Below are positions 50,589 to 63,180 of a DNA stretch of 64,000 bases, in pieces. Source of the stretch: Labia minor (taxonomy: Eukaryota > Arthropoda > Insecta > Dermaptera > Spongiphoridae); NCBI GenBank assembly GCA_963082975.1, contig OY720344.1, positions 91,890,538 through 91,954,537 of the forward strand, written 5' to 3'. The notes beneath the pieces are model-generated. The model saw only the letters and a list, made by a program, of their open reading frames with translations, was not told the DNA's origin and made no database searches. Each line of letters starts with the position of its first letter. The stretch's first letter is position 1. The position numbers and the translations under genes were made by a program.

Positions 50589-52749
50589 AAATATATTAAA
50601 CTTAGATTTCGTATTGGGTCCAGTTGCCCTACCCTGGTTCCAAATATCCTCAAAGTTAAAATTCTATTTCTATTTAATTATTCTTCTTTTAAACTGAATA
50701 CATATATATAATTTATTTAGTATAATAATTTTTAAGCAATTGAATTTTTTAAACTAAATTCCATAAGAAAATTATCGTAAAAATAATAAATTACACTTCT
50801 ATGTAAAATATCTCTCCACAATTAATAATTTAATTAATTTAATCAGAATAAAGAATAAATCGAAAATTAATAAAATTGTAACTTATTATGCAATGATAAA
50901 TGTACAATGAGAGATAATATTTCAAAAAAATTATTATTATCTCATTTTAATTGTTTAGATTTTATATTCCATATCATTTATCAGATACAATTAAAGAGGA
51001 AATCACTATTCACTGAATTTAATTCATGGAATATCAAAATAAACTATAATTATAAAAAAAAACTATGTCAACTAAATATAGGTTGTTTTAATAACTAATT
51101 TGTCAATTTATATATGAAAGAAAATGATATATATAAGTAAATAAGCAGAGGACAATATCATTATAAGGAAGTGCATGTTTTCAAAATAATAGAAATAAAA
51201 TCTTCACCTATATTTATAGTAATCGATTTAAATACTATATTTTATCATTATATATACATGTATATATCATGAAAACATCCAAGTTCTCAAATAGATTAAT
51301 TAACTCAATGATCCTAATTATATCTTCAAATAAATACTACTCATAATACAATGCATTATTTAAATAAAATGTCATCATTCAATTATAGAATTGTTAAATT
51401 TATTTATTATCAATTGTTTTGACATTATAAAAATGATTCACAAATAAATATACATTTATTTATTTTTCAAAATTTTTTTTTACAATTTTCACATTTTTAA
51501 ATTTTTTTTTAAAATAAATTTTGATATAAATATTTGGAGATTTTATTTAAGTTTATATTAACATTTATATTATATGTATATATATTAACTTTTATATTTA
51601 CAACATACATTAATAATTTCATTCTATCCTCTTTGTTAATTGATGCAGATTATAACCCTGCATATTAATAATAATAATAATAATGATATTAATTAAAATT
51701 AATTAATGAACAATTGAAAGGTAAAAATATGGAAAATGCTAAATAATAACATAATATACTAATATTTGTATTTAAATTATTTCTTCATAATGAAAAAAAA
51801 AATTCTTATATTCTTAATTTTTTTGGAAATACCAAAATTTTGTAAATAATTATTTTAGAATTTTAAATGATACTTAAAAAACTTTTTTCTTGTATTTTAT
51901 TTTCATTTGTTTGATTGTTTTTTAAATAAATAATTTAATCAAATAAATTTAAAATAATCTTTAGAGCTACTTTATGAAGATTATGTGGGATAAATCATTA
52001 AATAATATAAATAATTTTTATTGAACTATATTTATTTATTTAATTCTAAACAAAGATTATTTTAGTTACATATATATATATAGTTAACATACAAAATTTA
52101 ATTATATTGTTCGCATCTTATAAGATTTTGATAAAGACAAGGCCATTTTGCAATCTTTCTTATGTGACAAAAATTCCTAACTTGAGGTATAGGTCAAAAA
52201 GTATTAACCTCTTATTCAAATATTATTTTATCGAACTAATATTTATTTGAATATGCCTTGGTAGATAATTTCGAAATTTTCAATAGATGAATAAAAATTA
52301 TTTGTGTTAGACAGATAATGAGAATCTTGAAATTAGTTCTTTTTCATCAAGAGATCTTATATTTATTAAATACTCATGAAATAAATATCCAAGGGCAAAG
52401 ATATTTATTATTTTAAAGATAAAATATTTAAATATTACCTAGGTAATGTAATTACGTAAGCAAAAAAGATTATTTATTTATCTCTAAACTATAACTATAA
52501 TTCATAAATGATTATTAACTGTAAGTTAAAATAATAATTCATCAAAAATATTCTTGATAAAACACGAATAATGTTTATTTCTGTGAATTTATATTTAGAT
52601 GATTATACTAAACTAACTAGGTACATAACAAATAGATCTAATCTAATTTTAATAAACAATATAAAGAATTTTTAACTGAAAAAAATGATAAGGGAAAAGT
52701 CGTACCTATAGTATATATTTTTTATTTGATTAAAGAATATTTAAGAATT

Positions 52750-53372
52750 AGCTGGAGTGTCTCCACTCGACTATCTCGCAATTTGAATTGGATTAAATAA
52801 CATAATATATTATATTTAAATTAAATTTAATTAATTATAAATTATAAATAATAAATAATAAATATTAAACCAGCGCATGTTTGGCTTTTTGTTGATGGCA
52901 CCACGTCACGTGTTGGCGCGTGAGATTTGCAGTGTTAAAAAATTAATTCTGGTAATTTCAGCGAATCAATCAAGCTGAAATTCTATATATAGCAGTTTTA
53001 TACAATTATTAATCATGTGAAAAATTATCAAACATATATCTTTATTTTTACGGTCACTTTAGAGGAAAAAAAATCAAAACGTTGTAGGTAATGACCCTCT
53101 TCCGGTTGAGCTACATTTCTCAAAAGTTGATAGAAAACTATGAATTTTGAATAATGCCCATGTACCAAATTTCATCATTCTAGCTCAAACCGTTTTTGCG
53201 TAATCTTGCCTACATACATACACACAACACACATACACACACACATACACACACACAGACATTTTTCTCAACCTTAGTGAAAATGATTCAGGAACCTTCA
53301 AAACGTATAAAAACATCAAAATCTCAACATCGAAAATTTTCGTGATCGCAATACTATCTCTGGCGAGATAGT
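52750..53372 (-). mobile_element. Family A element (Helentron-like), copy 4, best preserved
   Basis: Opens TTAGCTGGAGTGTCTCCACT-CGACTATCTCGC and closes CTATCTCTGGCGAGATAGT. Both the terminal hairpin GAGTG/CACTC and the internal-end hairpin CTATCTC/GAGATAG are intact. An (AC)n run at 53217-53259 lies in the middle. About 620 bases, non-coding. Confidence 0.8.
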
Positions 53373-53677
53373 AAAAAAGTTGGATGGATTACAATGCTTA
53401 ACTTTCTAATGATATATATATATATATATATATACTAAAGGAAAGGAAAGAATTCTAATTTTAAATGCAAATAAGTATTTATGTATATTTGCATATTAAT
53501 ATTTTACAAAAAAAAAATTCAATTAAAATTTATTAGAATTTAATTATCTTAAGGACAAGAAATATTAATAAGATATATTAAATAAATAATAATTAATAAT
53601 TTTATTATTTTAAGTATATTCATAATTTCCAAAATATTTATAATAAATGAAAATATTGATTGATAAGTATACCATAT

Positions 53678-53845
53678 CAGTGATTCTCAACCTATGAAAA
53701 CGTTTTTGGGACTAGGCTCTTAAACATTTCCGACTTTTTGTCTAAATTTTTTCAATTTGGTTCTAAAAAAAAGGTAAACCGTTTTTGGGACCACTTTTTT
53801 TACACTTATCTTTTTCTTTGTGTTCCGCCAAATTGAGAATCACTG
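53678..53845. mobile_element. hAT-type MITE with CAGTGATTCTCAA ends
   Basis: CAGTGATTCTCAA and TTGAGAATCACTG are perfect 13-base inverted repeats around 168 bases. Internal GTTTTTGGGAC and TTTTTTCAATTTGGTTCTAAAA recur, and the latter is shared with the MITE at 56566. Flanking 8-mers are not clearly duplicated. Confidence 0.8.
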
Positions 53846-56204
53846 CTATATATATATATGTATAAGAATTAATTATATAATATATAAAAATCAATAAATA
53901 TATTATTTTTATGAATGATAAATAAGGATAAAAAGGTCATTGAATTGTAATAAAAATTAAATATCCTGATGTTACTTTTCCATATTAATATTTATAAATC
54001 ATATCTTTGATTATTTGAAATATTAATTAAAGAGGAAATCAACTAAACCTTATAAAATATTTTAATACTTTATATAATAGATTATTTGAAGTTTGTTAGA
54101 TTAATCTTTCTATATAATTTATATAAGTCTATGAATATTTTAAGAGCATAAATCGTTAGAACTGAAAGTATCAAATAATTTATTAAAGAAATGTTTTTTT
54201 TAATAGGTTATTTTATTTATAATATTTTATAGTTATAACTTGACAATATAGGATTGTGTTATTCGTTAAAATACATATCTGCAAAAATATTTGTACAGCT
54301 AAGTTGGTCAAATTTATTTATTTTATTTCGTGAAGTTGAGTGAACCAAGAACTAGACCTAAAAGAACTTTTAATTTATTTATAATTATAATGAATTAAAC
54401 CCGAAACATGATACTCATAAACGAGTAAATTTTAATATATATATATATAACACCAAATATAATAATATCTAGAATAATGTTATGCAAATCATCTTTTGGA
54501 AAGAAACATGGAAATTTTCATTTTAAAGTTAATTCAATTATGAAAATTAATCGAATATTCAGTATTAGTTCTTCTACATCAAAGTGTAATTCATAGTATC
54601 AAAGTTGTATTATTATTATTAAGTTTAGGTTTATCAATTCTACGAATACTAATAAGTAATATATTATTTTTTTAAATAAAATATGTAATTCTCGTATCGT
54701 TGATGAATTGAATAAAGTATATCCGATCATTTATTTTTATTTTATTCTATTTTTTTAGTAAGTATCAAATTAAATACATTTTAAATCCTTCCTCCCTCCT
54801 TTTTGATGAAAATAATCTTTTTCGTTTTAAAATGACGAAATCGTGTTATTACATCAATTTCACTTGTGAAATATTTGATCCTGTTCTTTGTCACCCTCAG
54901 GCTGCTAATTACCCATCATTTTTTTGTGACCGAGAAATTAAAAAACATAAAAAACAGAAAATATCAGTAGGAAAAAAAATGAATAGTACTTTAAGTTTTC
55001 ACTTTTAAGCATAATATTAGTGTTATGGATATAGGAATATAGGTGATCAAAACAGAATATATGAAAATTTATAAATAATATATTATAATAATAAATAAAT
55101 AAATTTATATTTTCTTTAAACAAAATAAATTTTTCATTCACAGATGTGTGTAGATAATTTTAAAATTTATTAATGTTTATTTGTTTATTATCATTATTTA
55201 TTATTTTTATAATTATTTATATATAAATATATATATATAATAAGAAGTGAGCAAACAGACTCAAGGGTTTTATGAAATTATGAAATAATATTATAAAATA
55301 AACAAAAAAAAATTATGAAATAATATGAAATAAACAAAAAATAATCCAGTAAAATATTTGATTATTTGATTTTTTAAAATTTAAAAAAAATGAGCTTTAA
55401 TAAAAATTTAATTTAATAAAACTATAAAAAAAAATATTTAGAAAAACAAAATTATCAAGTGTCTCATATTATTTCATTAAGTAAAAGTTTCCCTATACTA
55501 ATATGATTAGAAAAATATTAATTATTTAACATTTAAATTATCTACCTGATAATCAATCCATCAATATACATGTATAATTAATAATCTAAAAATTTAAATG
55601 TCTACGTAAATGTAATATTTTTTTTTTAAATTATAATACTAAATTTCTTGTATTTTATTGTATTATTTTAATTATTTATAATATTAATAAATAAAATTAT
55701 TCTGGATAGTATAATTATAAATATTAATGAAGATTTTTTACTTGTCTTAAATTGTGATTGTCAAGAAATACAATAAAAAATATTTGTTAGAGGTCCCTTA
55801 AATAAATTTAATTAATCTGAAAAAATTATGATTTTTATTTAATATGTATTTATTTATTTATATATTTTTTTTAATTCTAAAGGAGTATTTATTTATAATC
55901 TGTTTCATTAAAATTTAATGAGATGAAGCTATAATTTTTAATTGTTAACGAATGTGAAAGTATTCCTTAAAATTTATTAATTTTTAAATTTTTTTAGATA
56001 AGTTGTTATGAAAAGGACTTAAATTTTTTGAGAAAATCATAATTCGACATGTCAAGGTCTTTATTTTAAATTTTTATTGTGATTTCTTAAATGTAGAATA
56101 CCGTTTTTTTTCATTCAGATTAATAATAGTATAATATTAATATATCATTACATAAGAAAGAATAAAGTTATTCAATTTATAACTTATAGCCTATAAGCAT
56201 ATAT

Positions 56205-56236
<32 letters not shown>

Positions 56237-56565
56237 TAGAATTATTGATATTTTTATAATTATAGTATTAAATGATATAAATAAGTATGTGATTAATTTT
56301 CTGACTTAGAATAGATGAGTGGATTTTTTATATTCGCAAATTCATTAAGTTTAAAATAGGTTCGATACCAAATTGAATTATTAAATTAAGATTATTCGTA
56401 TGTAAGATGATTAATTCTTTCTAAAATCCGAAATTACCATGATTTAGAATAATTTGATGACGAAGAGGGTTTTACTAGTTTTTCTGTTAAAATAACATTC
56501 GAGGCATTTCAATAAAATCCAATGGGACATGTGTGAAACATCACTCAAATTAAAAGGGTCGCATA

Positions 56566-56890
56566 CAGGGCCGTTCCGACCCAGGGGTGCTGAGAGTGCG
56601 AGGCACCCAGGCAGGGGGGGCACGAACCGCCTTAAAAGTAATTATTCATTTTATATGTTTTTTTAATTTTATTTTCAATTTTTTCAATATGGTTCTAAAA
56701 AAAAAAGTAAAATGTTTTTGCGATCAGGATCTTAAATACTTTTCGACTTTTTTTTCAATATGGTTCTAAAAAAAATAAATTACTTAAATTTACTTTATCT
56801 TATTTATTTGTAAATTTTTAACAACTTTGGGGGAAGGGGAGGCAAAATTATTCTCGCATTCGGGGGGCATATACCCTAGGAACAACCCTG
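56566..56890. mobile_element. hAT MITE, same family as 9372, near-perfect target duplication
   Basis: Ends CAGGGCCGTTCC and GGAACAACCCTG; flanks GTCGCATA and GTCGGATA differ at one of 8 bases. The right half is the reverse complement of the left half of the 9372 element (TATATGCC, CGAGTGCGAGAATAATTTT, CAAAGTTGTTAAAAATTTAC). 325 bases, non-coding. Confidence 0.88.
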
Positions 56891-58021
56891 GTCGGATACA
56901 CCAAATGAATACAAATATTTTTCAAAAGTTTTCATGAATGACAGTGAAAAATATAACTAATCTAATCAGTATAAAACTTAAATATACTGTTTTGATTTTA
57001 AGTTAAAAAAAAAACAATTCAAAAAAAAGATGATTTAAGAATGATAAGTAAAATTTTAATTAATTTATTTTAATTTCATCATACTTCATAAATTTAATAT
57101 TTATGTATTTTCTTCCCTTCATTGATTTATTTTTTTTATTAAGTGATTATTTTTATTTTAATTACAATCCACATACCAACTTTTTTATTCGACAATTAGA
57201 GAATTATAATATACATAAAATAAATCTTTTTTTTAAAAAAAAATATGTTTATATATTATATAAACATGATTAACTATTTAATCTATTTTATCTATTTAAT
57301 CAAATAGAGAGTAACAAAAGTTTAATTTACGATCTAAACTATACAATGAAGTCTTTAATTTAGATAAATTCCGATTTTTTTAATTATTATTATAAATAAA
57401 ACCAATATTTAAATTTGTTGCTCCAAAAAAGAAAAAGGTGTTTAAATAAAATAAAAAAAAACAGTCATAGAACAATCTAGGCCAAGAAATTTCCACCATC
57501 AAGTCTAAAGTGCGTATAAAATACTTGATCTTAAGAAATTATATGTCAGTCAGTCAACCTCTATATATGTTTAGTGATTAGTAAGATAAGTAATAGTATA
57601 TTGAAATTGTAAACTTGTTCCATATATTCTTTTCAATATGTATATATATATATATACTTATATTTTCAAAGCCCAATATTATTATTATGAAGTATATATT
57701 TAATAAATGTATAATAGGGATTAAAACAATATATAAATAAATATGCCATTTCTTTTTGGATTAAAATAGAAGCTATAATCTTTCAAATTAAATATAAGTA
57801 GGATTGTTAATGAGTTAAGAAGAAGAAGAATTTCATAATAAATTGAATTTGGGATTTTTGATTTGTTTTTGTTTTTTAATATTTATAAATATATAAATAA
57901 TTTATTTTATGTGGATAGGATATGATATTCCACCTAAGAGAAAGGTCTCATCAATAACAGTACTTGAATTGAAACGAGTCAATTGTGTTATTTGAAAGGA
58001 ACGAATTGTCAATGAACTCAC

Positions 58022-58420
58022 CTGGGATAGAAGAGCCAATAGAAAAATAAAAAAACCACAAATTCAATAAAGCCCAACATGATAAGGCTGAGTTATATAG
58101 TTAAATCACTGGTTGTTGAATTGGGAACAAGTAGTACTAGCTCAATGGAATGTGCATCTGTCACATGGTATGTTAAGCGTGGCTGGCAAACAAGTCCTGT
58201 TACCAGCGCGTTCGAAGGCTCACTGAGCGAGAAGGGAGCCGTTCGCATAGCACGTCGTCAACAGCACGCCAACCCAAGCCACTCCACTTATACTTTGATC
58301 CCAAACACATACAACACTCTCTGCTGCTGGTTGGGTTCCCTCACTCGCTACGTTACAAAAATCCGAAATTAGGTAAAAAAAAAAAAAATTAACCCAAGTC
58401 CTCGTTCGAACACGTCAAGG
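58022..58420 (-). other. mino: Probable non-coding first exon and promoter of the GPAT gene
   Basis: On the minus strand CCCAG-GTGAGTT, a near-perfect donor, ends a clearly GC-richer unique stretch. The first GPAT coding exon begins at an acceptor (TTTACAG, exon from 48262) that needs an upstream partner, and no other gene in between could use this donor. A leader intron of about 9.8 kb would result. An open + frame of 97 codons inside (58079-58372) has no recognisable domain. The upstream limit is a guess. Confidence 0.4.
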
Positions 58421-58888
58421 ACGTATTATCCGCTTGTAAATATTAAAAAAAAAGGATCTCCCTTCTAACCCTTCATATTTTATTCATTGATAAAAAAATA
58501 TTCATTAACACTCGCAAGTGGTGGATGTATACAGCATTGCAAATATTATAATAACCTTATATCTTTTCTTTTTTATTTCTTTTTAATCCTTTTTCTATAC
58601 TTTTCTATTGAATCCTTTTCCTTTCTATTCAATTTTCTTTATTTAGGGGGGAGAGTGGCTCACCAATGGGACACAAAAATCCACGGGATGTGTTTATTTT
58701 TTTGTCCTAAATTTTAAATTAACTCGTAGATCTATTAATATATTATATTTATCATTAATATTTATAATAAACTATTTAGATTATATTTTTTAAAATTATT
58801 TTTTATTTATTGTTACTTTATTTGAAAATTTCTTCTTTTCTATTTAAAAATGAAGAGTATATTTTATTTGTTTAATATTAAAAAAATG

Positions 58889-59264
58889 TCGAGTGTCTCC
58901 ACTCGACTATCTCAAAAATTTGAATTGGATTAATTAACATATATTAATTTTAAATTAAAATTAATAGATAATATTTATTAAACCAGCGCTTGATGGCACC
59001 ATGACACGTGTAGGCGCGTGATTGCCAGTCAAAGTGTTAAAAAATTAATTCCGGTACTTTCAGCGATTGAATTAAGCTGAAATTCTATATATAGCAGTTT
59101 TATCCAATTTTTAATCATGCGAAAAACTATCAAACATCCTATATCTTTATTTTTACGGTCACTTTAGAGGAAAAAAAATCAAAACGTTGTAGGTAATGAC
59201 CCTGTTCCGGTTGAGCTACATTACTCAAAAGTTGATAGAAAACTACGAATTTTGAATAATGCCT
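58889..59264 (-). mobile_element. Family A element, copy 5, cut by a mariner fragment
   Basis: GAGTGTCTCCACTCGACTATC and the A interior run up to GAATTTTGAATAATGCC, where other copies continue CGTGTACCAAATTTC. Here mariner coding sequence begins instead, and the far end of the A element is absent. Confidence 0.75.
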
Positions 59265-59700
59265 GTCAATGTCAAACGCTTCAGGAGTGCGTTTAAGCCG
59301 CGCGTTGTAGCAAAAACGGCCTGAATTCGAAGAACGGCACGACAAAGTGATTTTGCAGCATGACAACGCTCGACCACATGTTGCCGGTGAAAACCTGAAA
59401 TGGGATGTCCTACCACACCCGCCGTATTCTTCAGACATTGCTCCTTCGGACTATTACTTGTTCCGGTCGATGACACATGGTCTGTCCCAGCAGAAGTTTA
59501 CTTCATATGAACAATGCAAAAAATGGGTCGATGATTGGATTCCCTCAAAAGACAAGTCGTTTTTTCGAGCTGGCATCCGAAAATTGCCAGAAAGATGGGA
59601 AAAAGTAGTGGCTAGCGATGGACAATACTTTGATTAATATATTTGTAACCATTATTTGAAAATAAATCAATAAATTTCGAAAAAAACGCTCATTATTAAT
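59265..59700 (+). mobile_element. mariner transposase C-terminal fragment
   Basis: Plus-strand reading gives RPEFEERHDKVILQHDNARP, then HVAGENLKWDVLPHPPYSSD, IAPSDYYLFRSMTHGL, WVDDWI and LPERWEKVVASDGQYFD with the normal stop at 59635-59637. The D of HDNARP and the D of IAPSDYYLF match the second and third acidic residues of the mariner DD34D catalytic triad. The N-terminal half, including the first Asp and the DNA-binding domain, is missing; a stop (TTG TAG CAA) precedes the conserved part. About 60 bases of 3' UTR follow. It is a dead fragment embedded in family A copy 5. Confidence 0.92.
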
Positions 59701-60029
59701 TCAAGTTCCCTATAGATACATCATCAATTTTTGGAATCCAACGCCCTAATGGATTTTTTAAATGATTTCAAATTTAAAACGCCAACATTCAATCAAAATA
59801 ATGTATAATCAAATAAAAATGTAAATAAGCGGGAGTGTCCTCCCCTAGACTTTCCCGCATATAAATAGGTATAAAGAGTTGTGAATGAATATTTAGAATG
59901 TGTAAACTTGGTATTGATAAAGGGCCAGGTCGTATTAGTTTATTGGTGTCAAATTGGATATTTGGTAACATTTTTATATATATATATATATAGAATAAAG
60001 TGCTACTTCCGGTTAACTGATATTTTAAA

Positions 60030-60210
60030 TGTAAAAAAAACAGATATGGATATAATATAAATATTTTTAATTTTATTTTATTTATAATATATAAGGGCTG
60101 GCTGTGACGTCATGAAGTGCTGGGTGACGTCATATAATTTTAAATTAAGAAAAAACTAATGAAGATGATTTTTCTCGAGGATAAAACCAATACAAAGTGC
60201 ATAAAACGTG
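60030..60210 (+). repeat. Interspersed repeat C, copy 2
   Basis: Inverted relative to 34205-34385. Contains two GTGACGTCAT words (60100-60135). Confidence 0.6.
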
Positions 60211-60224
60211 GAGATATGTCCTCA

Positions 60225-60543
60225 CGTGAAATTTGATATGAAAATAACCCTTCACTTCCTCTCTTCGATCGGCAATACTAGCACTTCCGGTTTCCGGATT
60301 TGCACCAAAAGTTGATCAATTCATCCTACTGATGTATTAAGTAAATATACCAAATTTCATCAAAATCCGTTGAGCCGTTCAGGCTGTACACATCTATACG
60401 GACGGACGGACAGACATCATGCTAAAAATACTTTTTTCTGTTAAGAAAATGCATGATTCGTGGAGATATGTACCTAAAAATATCCATAGGTGAAATTTGG
60501 TGTGAAAACAATACCTCCCTTACTATCGTCGGTCGGTAAAAAA
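60225..60543 (-). mobile_element. Family B element, partial, nested in family G
   Basis: GTTTCCGG, CAAAATCCGTTGAGCCGTTC, ACGGACGGACGGACAGACAT, TGATTCGTGGAGATATG and TATCGTCGGTCGGTAAAAAA in the standard order. The opposite end is replaced by repeat C. Confidence 0.7.
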
Positions 60544-61019
60544 GAAACGCTACTTGTATAGGTAAAATGTCACTTCCGGTAGTCAGATCATGATGAAATT
60601 TGGTATCTCAATTTTTTTCATATTTTTAAATCTATATACAAAATAGGAAGCAAATATCTCGAAGCAAACTGGTACTTTACTTGAAAGGTAAACGCAACCA
60701 GTGTAGGTAAAGTACCACTTCCGGTTAACCGATTTTGACGAAATTTTGATAGAAATCTACAAACTGTGAATAATATCGGTGTACCAAATTTCGAAGTCCT
60801 AGCTTGTGATTAGTTTTTGAGTAAATGTGCTTACAGACATTACATACATCCATACATCCATACATCCATACATACACACACAGACATAATTCGAAAAATG
60901 GTATTTTCCGACTCAGGGAGGTCTAAAACGTCAAGATCTATCGAAATCTCGAAGTCGAAATTTTTGACGATTCCAATACTTCCCTTATACGAAGTATGCG
61001 TGAAAGTAAAAATGAAGGC

Positions 61020-61660
61020 TTAAAAATAGATCACATAAATTATTTATTGTCGCAATTGAAGTCCTGGGACAAGCGGAAATAAATTTACAAATAAATGAAT
61101 TCAACGTTTTAATATATTTTCCATTGGATTGCATTTAATTCAATGGTTTAAATCAATTACACATTTTCTCACAATCACTACAATACTTGAATGCGATTCT
61201 ATCATGTACATTAACAATGAAGTACAAAATTATATATACTAGTAAAATATATATCAATTCAATATGGTGATCAATACACCTTCCTGTTGTGGTTTTTCTA
61301 TGAAAATGTTCAATAAAATGTTCCTGAGTTCAATAATTTTAAAAAGGGAGCATCAAAGGGTCAGTGACAGTTAATGCCCCTTTTGCTGGATATTAAGAAG
61401 ACCGAATTAAGAAAAAAAATTAAGTACTCACAACAATTATTTATGATTTTTTTTCCTGGAAAAGATGATAAATTCTCTATTATTGTTTATTATTATTTAT
61501 TTATTTTTAAATTATTATTATTATTATATCATATATTAAAATTTAAAAATAATGATTTTCTTCAGGATTATATTGCACGTTAAGAATTTTGAATTATTTC
61601 AGGTGTCTGACGAGTATTGAAATTTTTCTGAGACAATCAAACTGAAATTAACTAATTAAA
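61020..61660. other. AT-rich spacer
   Basis: No gene recognised. A 69-codon open frame at 61374-61583 is A/T-driven (Lys, Ile, Leu, Tyr) and shows no domain. Confidence 0.4.
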
Positions 61661-61661
61661 T

Positions 61662-62032
61662 CAGTGATTCTTTTTTTTACCGCGGCACACTTTTAACGGT
61701 TTAAAAATTTGGCGGCACACAAAGAAAGAGATAACACTAAACCGAGACATTTAGAGCTATATTGTATGAAAAATCGAAAATAAGAGCCAAACTGATTGTA
61801 AGTCTTGAAGCATCAAAATAAGTTTATGATTCTAATAAAATGTTATTATTATTATTAAATGTTGTTAAAATAATTTGTATTTTAAATTATATTATTAAAT
61901 AATTTAAACAAACTTATAAAATAAATAAGTACTTTTTCTTAATTTGAACTTTATATTTGTAAAATTTGGCGGCACATTTGGAAAATTTCTGGGCGCACGA
62001 AAGTGCCGCGACACAGTGGTTGAGAATCGCTA
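61662..62032. mobile_element. hAT-type MITE with CAGTG(G/A)TTCT ends, degraded
   Basis: Left CAGTGATTCTTTTTTTTACC-GCGGCACAC; right GTGCCGCGACACAGTGGTTG-AGAATCGCTA. GCGGCACAC/GTGCCGCG and the outer ends are inverted, as in the CAGTGGTTCTCAACC-CGCGGCACAC hAT families of many animals. The right end is decayed and no target duplication is seen. About 370 bases, non-coding. Confidence 0.65.
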
Positions 62033-62179
62033 TTCTATATTCTGGAATAATATAAACTTGAAAAGATCATTCCATGCATTGAATTATATATTTTATTTCA
62101 ATAGATTTACCGTATATTTAAATATGTCAAAAAGGGCAAATTTCGTTGGAATAAAAAATAGAATATTATTTTAATTTAT

Positions 62180-62690
62180 TATTGAAAGATAATTTATAGG
62201 CATTCTTTAAGGCGGGACCAATTTCCGATCGTTCCATTTTTTAAAAATTAATTAAAAAAAATATATTCATATTGTTTTATAGCTGATTTCTTTTTTTTTA
62301 AAAAAAAAAGAAAACAAAAGAGTAAAAAAATTTTGGCAAATGAGAAATAAAAAACTGTTAATGTTAATCATATTACCAACTAGAAATTTTACTCCTGACT
62401 GTTTTGATCTTTCCTTTTAATCAATACCTTTTAAAAAAAAATAGTTTTATTAAGCCATTTCCATGTCTCTTTTTAAGATTACAGTTATTATTAAATGTGA
62501 AATTCTGCTATAACAATAATAATAAGAATAAATAAAAAAATGTAACTAATTCGCAATGCGACAATATGTAATTATATTTGAAGGATGAGGATGAGAAGTA
62601 GGATTAATTTACAGTTTATGTTGAATATTTCCTGTATGACAAAACATTTTCATTTAAAGGGATCGGTAATTTGAAATTGAATTAATTGAT
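62180..62690. other. AT-rich spacer
   Basis: Nothing recognised apart from poly-A/T runs. Confidence 0.4.
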
Positions 62691-62693
62691 TTT

Positions 62694-63180
62694 TTTTACT
62701 GACCGACGATAGGAAGAGAAGGTATTGTTTTCATATGTGGAGATTTTTACATTTCTCCACGAATCATGCATTTTGTTAACAGAAAAAAGTATTTTTAGCA
62801 TGATGTCTGTCCGTCTGTCCATTGTGTGTACGTAAGGCGTGTATACCTTGAACGACTCAACGGATTATGATAAAGTTTGGTATATTTACTTAATGCATCA
62901 GTAGCATCAATTCATCAACTTTTGGTGTAGACCCGGAAACCGGAAGTGGTAGTTTACAAAGTATTAATTTTATATTCATTTTCAGAAAATATTTCACTTA
63001 AAATATAGTAGTGATAAATAATTGATTAATTAAACTAAAAATAAAAACTAAGATAATATAATTTAGTCATTTTAAATCAAGTTTTTAATTTTTTTTTTGA
63101 TACTTTATATATATATAATGTTGTTTGGAAATTAATTTATTTAAAATCGTCGGTCGGTTCTGTGCCTGGCCACAGCTCAT
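62694..63180 (+). mobile_element. Family B element (Helentron-like), best preserved copy
   Basis: Left CTGACCGACGATAGG (62699 onward), right ATCGTCGGTCGGT (63146-63158), then the hairpin CTGTG-CCTGGC-CACAG and CTCAT. The inverted repeat ACCGACCGACGAT is imperfect by one base on the left. About 480 bases, non-coding; the core has GTCTGTCCGTCTGTCC and CCCGGAAACCGGAAGTGGTA. Confidence 0.75.

Larger units (their letters stand above)
48262..58021 (-). other. Probable 9.8-kb leader intron of GPAT
   Basis: No coding sequence is recognised. Contains two family A copies (50068, 52750), hAT-type MITEs at 53678 and 56566, and long A/T, (TA)n and (CA)n tracts. Its being an intron depends on the proposed first exon at 58022. 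Confidence 0.35.
59827..61008 (-). mobile_element. Family G element (Helentron-like), nearly whole, with nested repeats
   Basis: On the plus strand it opens TAAGCGGGAGTGTCCTCCC, holding the hairpin GGGAG-TGTC-CTCCC, then AGACTTTCCCGCAT (59847-59860). It closes ATGCGTGAAAGT (60996-61007), the inverted partner with one mismatch. The far end carries ACGATTCCAATACTTCCC, parallel to GATCGCAATACTATCT of family A. About 1.18 kb; contains repeat C and a family B piece (60225-60540), plus a (CATACATC)n tract at 60842-60878. No coding. Confidence 0.6.

Noticed and set aside
52895-52940. TTAACAC-TTTGACTGGCAATC block inside family A as a separate piggyBac end
   Set aside because: Its partner end could not be found, and the block is part of the shared interior of all A copies.
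58079-58372. 97-codon plus frame as a gene
   Set aside because: No domain, odd composition and no splice partner. The stretch is better explained as a leader exon and promoter on the other strand.
59139-59476. Minus frames opposite the mariner fragment
   Set aside because: They are shadows of the transposase coding strand.
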